Below, piece by piece: positions 1-13,752 of a stretch of DNA of 64,000 bases. Every line of letters begins with the position of its first letter. Positions within the stretch are counted from its first letter, which is position 1. Position numbers and translations under genes: made by a program. The notes beneath the pieces are model-generated. The model was given only the letters and a program-made list of their open reading frames with translations. It made no database searches and was not told the origin of the DNA. The DNA is taken from NCBI RefSeq assembly GCF_014805685.1, contig NC_060892.1, positions 25,201,560 to 25,265,559 on the forward strand, given 5' to 3'. The stretch is from Silurus meridionalis. Lineage: Eukaryota; Chordata; Actinopteri; Siluriformes; Siluridae.

Positions 1-66
<66 letters not shown>
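1..66. repeat. (AAAG)n microsatellite
   Basis: Uninterrupted agaa/aaag tetranucleotide tract running in from the window edge, so its true length is unknown. Confidence 0.95.
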
Positions 67-133
67 GACATAGTAAGAAAGTCTAATAAAATGTGGTCTG
101 TCTGTCTGTCCTTATAAAATTTGTGAATATCAG

Positions 134-300
134 TAGGAGCTCAGTGGTTAAAAAGGTCTGACCAGAAGGCCGTCAGTTTAAATCCCATTAGCACTAAGCT
201 AACACTGCTGGGCCCTTAAGCGAGGCCCTTAACCCTTAAATGCTCAGTGGTATAAATGACATATCTGTAAGTGGCTCTGGACAATGCCGAATACACATGC
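134..300 (+). repeat. tRNA-derived SINE copy, diverged
   Basis: Has the head 'gagctcagtggttaaa', a B-box-like segment ('cagtttaaatccc') and the family hallmark 'gggcccttaagcgaggccc' followed by 'ttaacccttaaatgctcagtgg'. The same order of blocks recurs at about 4.7, 25.0, 42.8 and 43.2 kb and, inverted, at 6.4, 40.9, 50.9, 52.2 and 62.7 kb. The 3' limit is uncertain. Confidence 0.7.
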
Positions 301-2550
301 GGCAGCGTGTGGGGTTGCTGCGGATGTCAGTCAAAGACCCACTCCTGCAGCGTCCAATAGTGTTGACTAGCATCAAATAGCGTCCAATAGCGTCGATCGC
401 CGTCGGAAACAAATGACTTCCTGTAGCCTTCCTCATTACAGAGTCTCGGCTGTGTAGCGTTTCTTCTCTTTGACTGCTACTAGAAAGCTGGATGTGTTTA
501 CAGTCAACACAGTGAAGCAGTCTGGGTGTGATTAGAACATAAACCTAATCTCGTAGCCTTTTCTTCTTTTGTTGTGTTTCTTTTCTGCTGAATCTGTTTA
601 CTCTTCCAAAGTCACGATTTGCTTCGACTGCAAAAAAAAAAAAAACAAGCTTCGAGAACATCATCTTCCCTCCTTCCCCAATAACAGGGCTGACAGAAAA
701 GAGGTTATAGAAGAAGGCAGGAAAATAATAATCGGTGTAATGAACGAAACCTTCTGATTTGACACACGGGTGCGGTAACGCTGTTGTTCCGAGCAGTTTA
801 TTGGATGTTCTCGAACCTCTACTCGGAGACCATGAATCATGAGTTTTAAAACCGTCGCCGTTTTACCTCTGAATCCGGGCAACACGCAGCGGTGATTTAC
901 GCTAATTTTTTTTTTTTACAAGCTTTCAAGACTTTTATTTGTCAGAAATATTTATAGATGTTACAGTATATTCAGAAGAAAGATGGCAGTGAAATGAAAA
1001 ATACCCGATCGGCGGCTTAGAAATTGTGCAGAAATTTTGATAGTTTGCAGCCCCTAGAGGATCTGTGGCGGTACTGCAGGAGGTCCGCTAAATAAATAAT
1101 ATTTAAAAATATTATAATTAATACATTAAAATTCTATAAAAATTTAAAAAAACATCTGAAGTATCATCCACCTCAGAGTGAAAAGAAAATGTACGGAACT
1201 GCAAATCTTTAAAAAAAAAAAAGGGGCATCTGCAAACAATTATGCAAAAGATTTCCGTTGTATAAAATATAAAAGAATAATAGAAAAAAAAGGGAATATG
1301 CAGTGGAGCATCTTCCCAGAAGAGTGGAGCTTATAATAAGAGTAAATTTGATCTAAATTTTGGATGCTCAGAAAGCACAAGCGATGTTATAAAGTTACAC
1401 TTAAACAGCAATCAACAACGGCGTTCTCGTTACTTCCTGTCAAATAAATCCTCTCCGACAGATACACACTCAATAAACGGGATTAACAGCCAGTCGGTGT
1501 TTCGTTTCTTGGTAAGACTCTGAGCCACCTCGAGAAAAAAAACGAGTGCGAGAGCAGAAACGTGGGTTTAAAGCGGATCTGGAAGGCAGCTAAAGCAGGT
1601 AAAGCCTCAAAATGGACAAATAAACTGAAGCATAAAAGAGGATTAATTAAAAAAGGGTGTGGAACATGGACGGATTATCCGTGTCACCAGTCTGGACAGA
1701 GGGCTGCAGGACAATTGCAGGAATACAGATACTAGAAAGTGGATCAATTTCGAAAAAACGGGTTGTCGAGTCGCGGGGCGTGAAAACGGAGGCTTTCGGA
1801 AAACGGTAGCCGTTAAATAAACGGCGGGCGGAAATTCGTTGCTGTGATTTTAGACGAGAACGTTTTCAAATCGATCCGGATTTAATATAGACGTAACGTA
1901 GACGTAACGTAGACGTAACGTAGCCTAGATATTTTTTAAAAAAAAACCAGCATGCACAAGAAGAACGGAAAATGGCGCTAATGCTATAATATCCTCAAGG
2001 GAAATGACACTATATGCGTATGCTCATATTAGTTTTCGTCGTCTGCTTTTTTGTTTGTTTGTTTGTTTGTTGTTACTGTTTTTTTTTTTTTTCAAATCGT
2101 TCGGAAAGCCGACTCTTCGGTAGCGCTGTTCCCGGCTCGCGTTCTGCCGGTGAATTATGAGCCGTTCTGTACCGGAGTAAGGAATCGATAGCTCAGAGGC
2201 TACAACCCATCTTTTCCATACACAAATAGAGGGCCATGAGCTGTTTGCGCTATTACACAACAGGCGTTCGCATGAGTGTCACATCTCCCATTAATGGTGT
2301 ATCGATCCTGTCCTTACAGTTTTGTGCATCCCACCTCCTCCTCCTCCTCCTTCTTTCCCCTCCTCACATTTCTTAGCTTTTCTTCCCCCCCCTCGTGTCT
2401 CTCTCTGCTGCTTGTGGGTTTGTACGAACAGCCCCTACTTTGGTCGAGAAGATTATGGTGGGCTTCCTACACTGCCGAGTGACTAATAGGCTGTCCGACT
2501 AGATAAATTACACTTTAAGCAAGAGAAAATAGCTCCTGAGAGTAGCTTCC
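301..2550. other. Intergenic, no gene recognised
   Basis: No convincing coding exon on either strand. Contains A/T runs, a short Tc1-relic fragment near 1308-1380 ('catcttcccagaagagtgg'), a small tandem of an 11-bp unit (gtagacgtaac, about three copies) at 1889-1925, and a block at about 1055-1090 whose 'ctgtggcggtactgcag' core recurs inverted near 14975-14995. Confidence 0.5.
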
Positions 2551-2552
2551 CA

Positions 2553-2599
<47 letters not shown>

Positions 2600-2735
2600 T
2601 TTATCTCTCGCTTGGCCTCTGATCCGTGCGACAGGTCGTAAGGAGTGTGAAGTGCACCCAGCCAGCATGCGACACATCAATAAAGGAATTATGCAGATGA
2701 ATCCCGTATGTGTCAATGGATTATGAAGATCCTCT
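2440..2735. other. Candidate conserved non-coding island, split by a CT tract
   Basis: Complex, GC-balanced sequence on both sides of the CT tract, unlike the A/T-rich surroundings. There is no long open frame with splice signals. The call rests on texture alone and needs a cross-species alignment. Confidence 0.2.
2554..2596. repeat. (CT)n microsatellite
   Basis: Perfect tc dinucleotide run of about 43 bp. Confidence 0.95.
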
Positions 2736-3086
2736 GATGTTCCTCTCCCTCCCTCCCCCTGTTTTCTCTCTTCTCTCCCAACTTTCTAATCAGTCGATGG
2801 AAAGGGGTTTGAAAACTCGCAAGAAAATGTTTGCGATTCGAACGGACGTGTGTATTTATTTTTTCGTCTTAAAGGTCACTCTTTCTTCCTTCTTATCGTA
2901 TGCTAGCTGAGTGAATGCGGCTAAGAGTGACCACTGCAGCTCGGGTTAGAAGGCGTTAGGGGGGAAGAGCAGAAAAAAAAGAAATGAAAAGGAATGCATT
3001 GTAGGCAATTAGTAGGCTTGGGAAAGACAACGATACACACTGTGTGTATATTATTGTGTGTATATTTGTTTTATGTCTTTTGTGAA

Positions 3087-3812
<726 letters not shown>

Positions 3813-4604
3813 ATATATCTGAATTGCTCCCAGACTTTATGGCAGACGTTGATGTTCATGATATGAAGCTGAAATCAGATTGGTCCATTCTCTGATCTAA
3901 TAAAGGCGTTCCTCCGAGCTGAAGAGCAGAGGGGAAGATGTGCGCCGACTCTAAAGTGACTCCTGCAGTCAACGCCACAGTAAAGGATGGAACGCCAAGA
4001 GGTTTTCCTTTTTTTTCCTTCTATGTCGTTGTTTTCTTTTCCTTGTACATCCCTCCTCTGTCCCTCCATCCATCCTCATGCACTCTGATGAAGCACAGGT
4101 TGCTGTGTTTAATAAGAACCCCTTATGTTCCTCTGCTTTATCATCCAGCCAGGCAATATAGCATAGTGAAAGCTGAGCTACGGCTGAGGAAGTCGAGGAG
4201 GTGCTGCTGGTGAAATGAGAGAGGTAAATAACACACTATGATTACTGTGCATAAATAGGCCTAAATGGGACAGACAAGGTGCTCATATTCTTTGCTCTGG
4301 GCAGAGGAGAGGGAGGAAGAGATTATATTACCGGAGCAGCATGTGTTGGACAGGATGCTTTATGAGGCAGGCAGTAATTGTGATTTTGATCATGCTTTGA
4401 CAATACAGCAGTACAGACATGCCAGCGGAGACGGTTTAATTTAAAGAGAAATAAACCGGATGCCAATCTCCTACCTGTTCTAACCTCTGAAATAACGCAA
4501 GATTGGAAGAAGAAATAATACAGAGACGAAACCTATTTTATGCCGATATTATGTCTCATTTTATGGCCGGAGACATGACACTTTCACGGCTTAATAATCC
4601 ACCA

Positions 4605-4605
<1 letters not shown>
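3813..4605. other. Intergenic, nothing recognised
   Basis: Mixed-composition sequence without a supportable exon or a repeat I can name. Short frames on both strands have no protein-like features. Confidence 0.4.

Positions 4606-4652
<47 letters not shown>
4606..4652. repeat. (ATT)n microsatellite
   Basis: About 15 perfect trinucleotide units. Confidence 0.95.
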
Positions 4653-4671
4653 GTATATAATTATATAGACA

Positions 4672-4805
4672 GAAGAAGGTGCTAACTTAGTGGTTAATGC
4701 TCTGGGTTACTCAGCAGAAGTTCAGGGGTTCACTCTTCAAGCTGCCACCTCCTGGGGCCCTAGAGCAAGGCCCTTAACTGTCGGTGCTCCATGGGAGCTG
4801 TATAC
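4672..4805 (+). repeat. tRNA-derived SINE copy, 5' part
   Basis: Contains 'gtggttaatgctctgggtta', then 'ccctagagcaaggccctta' and 'ggtgctccatgggag', in the family order. The 3' tail typical of the copy at 25 kb is missing. Confidence 0.7.
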
Positions 4806-5332
4806 ACGCTTTAAATACATTTTTTTCTTCTTAGAATTCACACTAAATATAGATGATTGTCACGTGTATGTTGCTCCTAGCGTGGTTTCAAATAAATACA
4901 AAAAAATCAATTTAACAACATTTAAAATTAATTGTTGTTTTTTTATTAGCCGAAATATGGAGGATTATCAAATGTGCACATTCTTCAATCAGTTCAGATA
5001 AATAATTCAATGAATAAATTCAATTAACTATTTGATATCTGTATCTGTTTATTTAATTTAACAATTAAAAAAAGAAAAACAACAATCTAAATAAAGCCTG
5101 TATTTATATATATATTTATATTAAGGAGTAGATGTCTGTGTGAACTGGAATGCAATGCTCTGCTGCCCCCTGCTGATAAAGCGTAGTCTTTACAAGGAAT
5201 CTTTTTACCTTTTTGATTTATTTATTTGATTTTTTTATTATGATTATTTTTTATATTATAAATAAAATTTATAATTGAATTTTTTCTTCCTATTTTTATG
5301 CTTGTAACTTATAAATGTACTATATGAAATAG

Positions 5333-5333
<1 letters not shown>

Positions 5334-5368
<35 letters not shown>

Positions 5369-5426
5369 TATCTTAATAATAATTATAAATATTATTATTA
5401 TAAATATAATTATAATAATAATAATA

Positions 5427-5480
<54 letters not shown>

Positions 5481-5560
5481 ATATTTATAATTATCATTAT
5501 CATTATTATTATTATATTTATCATTATTATATATTTATTATCATTATTATTCTTTTTTTT
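5334..5560. repeat. ATT/AAT trinucleotide array with internal inversion
   Basis: Runs of (att)n, then (taa)n, then (att)n again with interruptions, ending in a poly-T. Because ATT and AAT runs face each other, the tract can fold on itself. Poly-Ile/Asn frames here are artefacts. Confidence 0.9.
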
Positions 5561-5692
5561 TTTTTTTTTCACTTGAACCAGGAGAACCCAACTTTTTCCA
5601 GCGTGTTCTTCACAAATCTTATGAAACATCTTTAGTCAAAAATCTCATACGAATCTAATAGTGTCCACTGACCTTAATGAAAACTTTTCTTA

Positions 5693-5696
<4 letters not shown>

Positions 5697-5742
<46 letters not shown>
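5697..5742. repeat. (CT)n microsatellite
   Basis: tc run of about 34 bp, then imperfect tctg/tctc. Confidence 0.9.
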
Positions 5743-8277
5743 GTCTCTTTGTTTCTCTCCTTCACTACACAGATTGTCTTTTTAATTACATCCCGTACAG
5801 AATAAAGTAAACGCATTAGAGGACATTGATAGATCCGAGTTCTTCACACGATCGTAATCGCAGCCGAAGTAATTAAATGCAGGTGTTGATCATCAGAACT
5901 TTGTATACCAAAGAATCCACATTATCTGGTTTAAATAAATCGTCTGTCATTCTGACAATTTGTTTACACATCTGTAAGTCTTTTATTTCTTTGTTTTCTA
6001 ATGCTGGCTTGTCATCGAAACCCACAGAGAAAATGTTTAGAACCGGAATCTTTCAGAACACGAGGAAGGATTTCAATCGCAGGGATCAGTTCTGGGTTTG
6101 TGTTGAAGAAAACATCACTATAGGCTTTTATACTGCATTTAAACACCAGCAGACTTCAACCGTGTAGAAATACTGCAATCTGTCAGTCAGTGAGTGCACA
6201 ACAGTGCAATTAGATTTTGTTTAAATATTAGGAATAAAACTAAAAAAAAAAATTTTTTTTTTTAAATTTCAGCAATTTTATATATGTGAAGTAAGAATTG
6301 AATTTTTAAAAGCATCTTTCTTTCTTTAATTTTTTTTTCTTTAATTTTTTTTTTTTATGCTTTGAAGAAATTCTTACTTCACATATCCCAGGGATGTTAG
6401 AAAGCAGGGGTCAGAGATGATACAGCGCCCCCCCCTGGAGCTCAGAGGGTTAAGGACTTAAACCTTATGACCTTCTGAGAAGTAATACAGAACATTGTTA
6501 TTAAGTAATTCCAGTTCCTTTCTTTTTTACCGCCCCATTATGATCCTATTTATTGTATATATAAAATTAATAATAATAATTTATTGTTTTTTTTTTTTAT
6601 AAAATCATGAGTAGTTCAAAGATAAAACCCTGAAAAGCAAAAAAAAAAAAAAAAAAACATCGGATTAAACTTTCTGAAACTTAAAATAAAAAAATTAAAA
6701 ATTTAAAAATCAGTTTTAGCTTTGTAGCATATAAGTACATAAATGAAGCATTTCACGATATGTAAAATAGTATTGTTCATATAAAAATAGACTTTATTTT
6801 AAAAAGCATCTTTTGGTAAAAAGTGTTAAAAAGTGCAAAACATCAAATTGACTTTCGAAAGCCTTTACACATCAAAAATGCTACATTTTGAAAGCCGTGT
6901 GTGTTTTGTACACAATTTAAATCTTTAGGTGCCAAAAAGGAAACTTTTTACAGGTTTATTATATGATATGACAAATCTGGCTTTGACTTAAATATTACTT
7001 TTTTTTAAATAAAAAAAAATTATTTCATGTTTTTTTATTAATATTATTTTTTTATTTAAATGAAGATTTTTTTAAAAACCTGAAACATTTTATCATTTAA
7101 ATTGTTGCAGCTGCAAGTGTCATTTACAACCACCCCCATTATGCCGCCAATTTATTTTTCCTAACTTTTTTTACTTATGTGTAGTTCATTAATAAAGGCC
7201 TGAAAAGCAAAAACTTTTATTCTATAAAAAATTATATGTACAAATATGAGTTTTAGCCTTAGAATAAAAGAAAAGCATTTATTTATTTCAATTTTTTTAT
7301 TTTTTTATTTATTTTTTTACACAAACGCATTTTTTTTTTTTTTACAGAAATAAAGCACTTTTTTTTACATTTATGATATATGACAAACCGTGTTTTTTTT
7401 TGGTTTTATTCAAATATGATTTTATTTTTAAAAGCTAAAATGTGTAAAAAAGTGCAAAACGTGAATGAAAAAGGGTTCTTAGGTGCAGGAAAGGCGATTC
7501 CAAAATTATTCCCAGGTTTATGATGAGATATGACAAATCAAGTTTTGACTAAAATATTTGTTTTTCCATTGAAATATGGTTTATTGTATTTATATTATTC
7601 TTTTCTTTCTAATAACCACGTGTAGTTAATTTCTGTAAGAAAGTAGCTTTTGGAACATGGGGTCGAATATATTTTGCCATTCAATTCGACATGTCATTGA
7701 ACTACTTACATTCCCAATTACTTCCAAAATTGCATATTGAGGCATCCTTTGGGCAAACAGGGACCCTTTTTTTCCTCTCATCATCAGAACAGCTGGTCTA
7801 AAGAAGGATCCGATGGACCGGATCAAGTCAATGAAGTGTAGGTTTTTCCCAGATGTGAGTTGCCAGTTCCAGATGCGTCTTCTTTGGGTATATGTGGATT
7901 GTCTGCTGCATCAATGAAGATCCCCAGCACAACAGTTGTTCTCAGGCTGGCTGTGATTTGCAATACCTGAAGAGAGACTCAGTGAAAGTGAATGGAGATG
8001 GTGAGTATTATTATGTCTGATCAAGCCACACAACAAAATCTCAATTATATCCATGACTGATAAAACCTCTTCATCTAATTACATGAAAATCTACTTCACT
8101 GTACCACAGGTTTACGTTCCTGTAGTGTATAATGTTCCGAACTACGAGCCAGATTTCAATAAGAATGATTCTAACACATACCTATTGGATTATTAGTTAA
8201 ATTATTGTTGTTAGTTCTTAGTACTTGGATCGCAATCTACACTATATGAACAATATCGCCACATTGTGGACAAAAAG
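5743..8277. other. A/T-rich intergenic DNA with one inverted SINE
   Basis: Largely A/T homopolymer-rich sequence (6230-7450) with no supportable coding exon. Around 6360-6485 an inverted SINE copy is recognisable from 'cacatatcccagggatgtta', 'ggagctcagagggttaagga' and 'cttatgaccttctgag'. Sequence at 7850-8160 has the complexity of an interspersed repeat, but I cannot name its family. Confidence 0.45.
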
Positions 8278-8540
<263 letters not shown>

Positions 8541-9468
8541 TGGACGAACATTGATTGTATCGCCTAGGAAAACAACCTAGCCGAGTTCGTCTGGTAAAAC
8601 ATGCCTGTAGCTCTGCACACATTAATACATCTGAGTTAGACTTTTTTATTTTCTACGGAGGAAGAGAAATGTATTTGGTCTCAGTCATACTTAAAAATAC
8701 ATTCAGAAGAAAAGCTAGACATCATGTGGAGGTCGCCCAACCCTGAAGCTAGCTAGCGTGTCTCATCCCGGGAAAGGGTTTGTTCTCCACTTCCAGACCA
8801 GTGAATACGAGCGGTACTACTGGATTACAGCCTCTGAGGGGCGCTGCACATTGAGTCTGCATCTCTGGTGAGTAGGTTGGATTTTAAATGTTTTTGTCAT
8901 GTTATTAGACAAATATTGATTCTGAACTGCTCCAGATGTTGTAGGTGACACAGTTGAGGTTGTAGTGTAGAGGTTTGGAGTCTTAACTGGGTTTCTTGCT
9001 TTAGTAAAATGTTATTCACACTTGAATTATGTATTGTATTCATGGTTTCTATAATCGCGACATGATAGTGGTGGTATTAAGAGGTGGATTAAGTCGGGTA
9101 CGTCCCCACTGAAGGCCCAGGTACCAAACGCACGGCTCGCCACTGAGACCTATAAAACTCCATGCTAGCCGTGAGCCTTCAAAAAACATGCAAATAGCAA
9201 ACACATAAGCATTTAAATTTTTTTTGCTCTATGAATTAGGATTTTTTTTTTCCAATGTTTTAACAGATAATCACATTTCAGTCCATGGATGTAAATACAC
9301 CAGTAGTTTTATATCGAAGCTAGACAGCAGAGAGCAGCCTTGCTTCGCATTGTTCCAACACAACATCTGGGGCACTTCCACGGGCAACAAACTGAAGGGA
9401 ATCGCAATAGCCATTCACCAGCAGCAGGGGGCAGTATCATCTTATGACTGCTAGGGTTTTTAAACCCC
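8541..9468. other. Intergenic with a dispersed-repeat fragment
   Basis: No gene recognised. The segment about 9055-9125 ('gtggtattaagaggtgga', 'actgaaggccca') matches, with divergence, the segment at about 47970-48035 ('gattgtattaagaggcaggt', 'actgaaggcctgg'), so both belong to one dispersed repeat of unknown family. Confidence 0.45.

Positions 9469-9529
<61 letters not shown>
9469..9529. repeat. (CA)n microsatellite
   Basis: About 30 perfect CA units. Confidence 0.97.
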
Positions 9530-9532
<3 letters not shown>

Positions 9533-9663
9533 TTGCTGCATCTAACCTAGCAAGTCATTTAGATTTTTAGATCAAGATCAGTGTATCAAAAATCTCCCAA
9601 CAAAAGGTAACCAGAAATCTGAGTCACACCTCTGGTGTAAGAAAAGTAATGAGAAAAAGACGA

Positions 9664-9666
<3 letters not shown>

Positions 9667-9731
<65 letters not shown>
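9667..9731. repeat. (GT)n microsatellite
   Basis: About 32 perfect GT units, 137 bp downstream of the (CA)n tract and complementary to it. Confidence 0.97.
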
Positions 9732-9733
<2 letters not shown>

Positions 9734-10798
9734 CAGTAGCATTTCTTCAGCTTTTAAATAAAATATTTAACATTAATCTCAAATATCTTTATTTATTAAT
9801 TACTATACTTATACTATATTATATAGTGTCTATATAAATGTATCATGATTATATACTAAATTATATAAAAAATATATGCTGGAATAGTACATCATTTTGT
9901 TTATAGTATATTATGTAATGCATATTAAAATAATATATAATTTATAAAAAATAGCTTTTATGTAGTGATGTATTTAATAAATTCATTATAATTATTCATT
10001 AATCTCGAATATTTAAAGATTAAAGTTTTTAGGGACAGTGCATGAATACACACACGATTTAAATAGACACGAACCGTAATTAAAAAGGCTTTTTTTTTGT
10101 CCGTTTGACCCGAGTGCCAATTTAATTCTTTGTTTCGCCATTGCGTAAAAGGCAATAGAAGTCTTTCGCTCATTGTGTGTCCATGTATGTAAGTGTATTT
10201 ACCATACAGCATTTTACAGCTAACCTTGTTTTTTTGTGCTTCACCCATTAGCTGCTTTTGATTTCCTGCATTTATACGTACAAGGCCATAGTTTTTGGTT
10301 TATTTCATCTCCTGTAAAATCTCCCCGTTCGATTCGTATCCTATTCTGTACTTTTTTTATATGGCTTGAATAGAACACATGCATTGCATTTGGAAATATT
10401 TTTGCATGATATTAATTTGAGATGGTTTCAGATCCTTATGCAATATCAGACGGTGTAATTTATTGAATGATAAAAGTTCTGCTGAAAATAATTGCTCCTA
10501 AGCGTAATAACTGGTTGTAAAAGCTCAACCAGACGGATAACTAGATGTTTTAGTTCCGGTTTTCTTGTAAAGAGCAGGTTCTGTTCATTAAAGCAAGCCA
10601 GGCCAGACCTGAGGCAGCAAGTATCCCTACTTATCCCAAATACACAACTGACTGACCCCTTCCAATTCCACTTACACCCCTGACAAATCCCACCCAACCC
10701 CATTGACACAACTGCCTGATCTCATCCAGTCCTACAGAAACACCTGGCCAATCCCAACACACATGATAACACACTCGAGTAATCCCACATGCTATCCC
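9732..10798. other. A/T-rich intergenic DNA
   Basis: No supportable exon. From about 10630 the sequence becomes C-rich and shows diverged relatives of the 32-bp unit that is regular from 10799 on. Confidence 0.4.
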
Positions 10799-10917
10799 CC
10801 TGACCGATCCCACCTAACCCCACCAACACGCCTGACCGATCCCACCCAACCCCACTAACATACCTTACCTATCCCACCCAACCGCACCAACATACCTGAC
10901 CGATCCCACCCAAATTC
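10799..10917. repeat. 32-bp minisatellite
   Basis: Units start at 10799, 10831, 10863 and 10895 with the core 'cctgaccgatcccaccc'. The spacing is exactly 32 bp and the last unit is partial. Diverged units extend upstream to about 10650. Confidence 0.85.
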
Positions 10918-11204
10918 CAGAATATGGAAATATGTATTGGATTTTTGGATTTCTACCCTCCTTTTCACTCCTTTTTGCGGCACGATGTCTGTCGGATTTT
11001 TCCTGAAGAAAAACCCCCATTCAAAGCTTCTGCTGGGTTATAACTTTTTGTAAGACACCTCAGGCTCTCGCTTGATGTTAAGAAAGAAAGCGATGGGATA
11101 AACAAATGTAAATATACAAGAGGAGAAAAAAAATATGCAGGCAGGAACTGAGAGAAAATTTCACAGGATTTATGCTAAAGTAATAGGGTTATTTGAATCG
11201 TGGT

Positions 11205-11520
11205 TGTTGTCTAAAGTATTGGGACACCTGATTTATTTGGGGTCCCCCCCCCAAGGACGTATGTGGTTCTTCTTCAAATTGTTACCACAAAATTGGAGGC
11301 CCACAACTGTACAGGATGTTCCAACAAAACAATGCCCCTGTGCATTAAACCAGTTCTATGAAAATATGCTTAACATGAGTCGAAGTGGAAGATCTCCTGC
11401 TGTAGAGCCTTCAACAAAATATTGGGATGAACCCTGACCGCACCCCAGACGTCCTCACCTACATCGGTACCTGATTTTGCAAACCTTATGGTCTGGTGTC
11501 CACCAACATTTGCCCATATA
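11205..11520 (+). mobile_element. Short Tc1-derived relic element
   Basis: Begins with 'taaagtattgggacacctga', continues with 'tgttaccacaaaattggagg' and ends in 'ccaacatttgcccatata'. These blocks recur, on both strands, more than a dozen times in the window. The family appears to be a non-autonomous remnant of a Tc1-like transposon: sense copies keep a corrupted Asp-Leu-Asn-Pro-Ile-Glu catalytic segment. Confidence 0.7.
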
Positions 11521-12329
11521 TTGTTTATTAATTCTCTGTTTCGTTAATATTGATGCTTGGTTGGTTTCGGCTGGGTTGAGAATTTCAGAACTTTGGCTAG
11601 CGGTTACTTTTTCTCTGTATTGCGCAATAAGGAGGAAATAAAGATAATAAAGGTACAAGATTTTGGGCTGCATTCCAAAACTGAATGTGTGTATTGACTT
11701 GCTAGTTACGAATTCATTTTTTGGGTGTGAGGGGTTGTTGTTTTTTTGTCCATTTCTATATATTTTGACAAACAGGGCAGAATTTCTGTCTATAAATATA
11801 TTGTACTATACATTACTTTTAAACTAGAACCTCTGACTTTCTGTAGTAAACTGTTTATAGAGAAATCTTAGTTTTAAAGCCTGTTTATTTATTAATTGAT
11901 TTTATTTCATGCGAATAAAACGGGAGTCATTCGTAATTCAGATGTCTCACCGTTTTCACGAAATGCGAGCACGGAGACCTTGGATGGCTTTTTCAGTTTA
12001 AAAAAAAAAAAACACCATACACGATCGACTTTAATTTTCCCGATGCTTTAATGTTCCCAGGGACGTCTCAGGGTTTTTTTAATGGCTCTTTATCGCCCTT
12101 TCGTGTTGCGAGCTTTACGTGGAAACAGCACACACCGACTCAAGAGGATGTCCAAGAGGAATGCGTATTAGTAAGCGAGTTTAGACAAGCGTTGTGATTT
12201 GCATTTATTTAAATACCTGGAGGATGTGGGCGTGTCCTTTTGAGGATGTGAGGATATCATGCATGAAAAATTGCATTTATACTAAATATACAGAAACAAA
12301 AAGTAGGTGACTTGGGCATAATCTATCTT
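11521..12329. other. Intergenic, nothing recognised
   Basis: No coding or repeat feature I can support. Confidence 0.35.
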
Positions 12330-12930
<601 letters not shown>

Positions 12931-12989
12931 ACATCCCATTTCACATTAAGTCTCCACTCTTCCTGGAGTGTGGTTCTGGCGATTCAGCC

Positions 12990-13130
12990 CCAGGTAGAGT
13001 CTGGAAGGTGAGGTGAGGTGAGGTGAGGTAAGGTGAGGAGGCCTGGGGTGCAGTCAGCATTCACATTCATCCCAAAGGTCTTCAATAAGCTTGAGGTCAG
13101 ATCTCTTTAGCAGGCCACTGCAAGCCATGT
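12990..13130 (-). mobile_element. Tc1-derived relic with (GGTGA)n expansion
   Basis: 'gaggcctggggtgcagtcag', 'ttcatcccaaaggtcttcaa' and 'gcaggccact' are the antisense blocks of the relic family. A ggtga pentanucleotide run (13005-13038) sits where other copies read 'aggtgaggagg', so it grew from the element itself. Confidence 0.7.
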
Positions 13131-13248
13131 AAACGAACAGTATTTTATCGTTATCTAGAATAACAAACAGTCACCAGCTGAACTGTGCCAATCAGAGCTG
13201 CGTGCTTTTCATAATAAAACACAAACACACCCTTTTACGTCCTGCGGT

Positions 13249-13282
13249 ATGAAGGAATGGAGACGGCATTATGAGACCTTAG
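13249..13282 (+). other. Possible alternative first coding exon
   Basis: ATG at 13249 opens eleven codons (Met-Lys-Glu-Trp-Arg-Arg-His-Tyr-Glu-Thr-Leu) and ends in phase 1 at a strong donor (ttag|gtaagc at 13283). Joined directly to the exon at 15512 it stays in frame with the KAP gene. Joined to the acceptor before 13683 it instead gives a short upstream frame that stops after 18 codons. Which of the two is used, if either, cannot be told from sequence. Confidence 0.35.
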
Positions 13283-13682
13283 GTAAGCGTCGTGCGTTTG
13301 TGCTTGTAGCAGGTGAGGCTTTCATTTTTTATTATCATGTTTTTTTCATAAAAAGAGATTTTAAAATGAGATTTGCGCACACACACAAATACTTTGAGTT
13401 AACACTGTATGATTTATCTGCATTTTATCTTGTCTCTGGACTTTATTCTATGCATCCATTCACAGCGATCCGATTAAACAGTTCAGTCGGAAGAAACTGG
13501 GCGTAAGAAAAACGAAAACGCTCCGTAATAACACGCTTCCGTTTGTTGCTAATGGTGGAAAAGTGAATTGGCGCGTTCACGCATAACCCCGATTATAAAG
13601 CAAAATCTCCATAGACATCAAAACATGAGCAGAACAAGACGTTCTTTACCAAATCTCACCGTTCTGTTTTTCTTCTTTTCAG

Positions 13683-13752
13683 GAAAGCTGGAGGGAAAAA
13701 GTTGATTGCTATTTTCTATGCGCTGAGAGACCGGAGAAAAGAATGGCAAAAG
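13683..13752 (+). other. nkpd1-like: NKPD1-like gene, first exon (5' UTR plus 10 coding bases)
   Basis: A long pyrimidine tract and acceptor (cttttcag) precede 13683, and a donor (aaaag|gtacaa) follows 13752. The coding part is Met-Ala-Lys plus one base. The frame upstream of the ATG is open back to the acceptor, so the start could lie further 5' if another exon joins in phase. Confidence 0.6.

Noticed and set aside
5309..5629. Poly-Ile/Asn frame, 106 codons
   Set aside because: Translation of an ATT/AAT array.
9309..9837. Cys-Val dipeptide-repeat frames
   Set aside because: Translation of (CA)n and (GT)n microsatellites.
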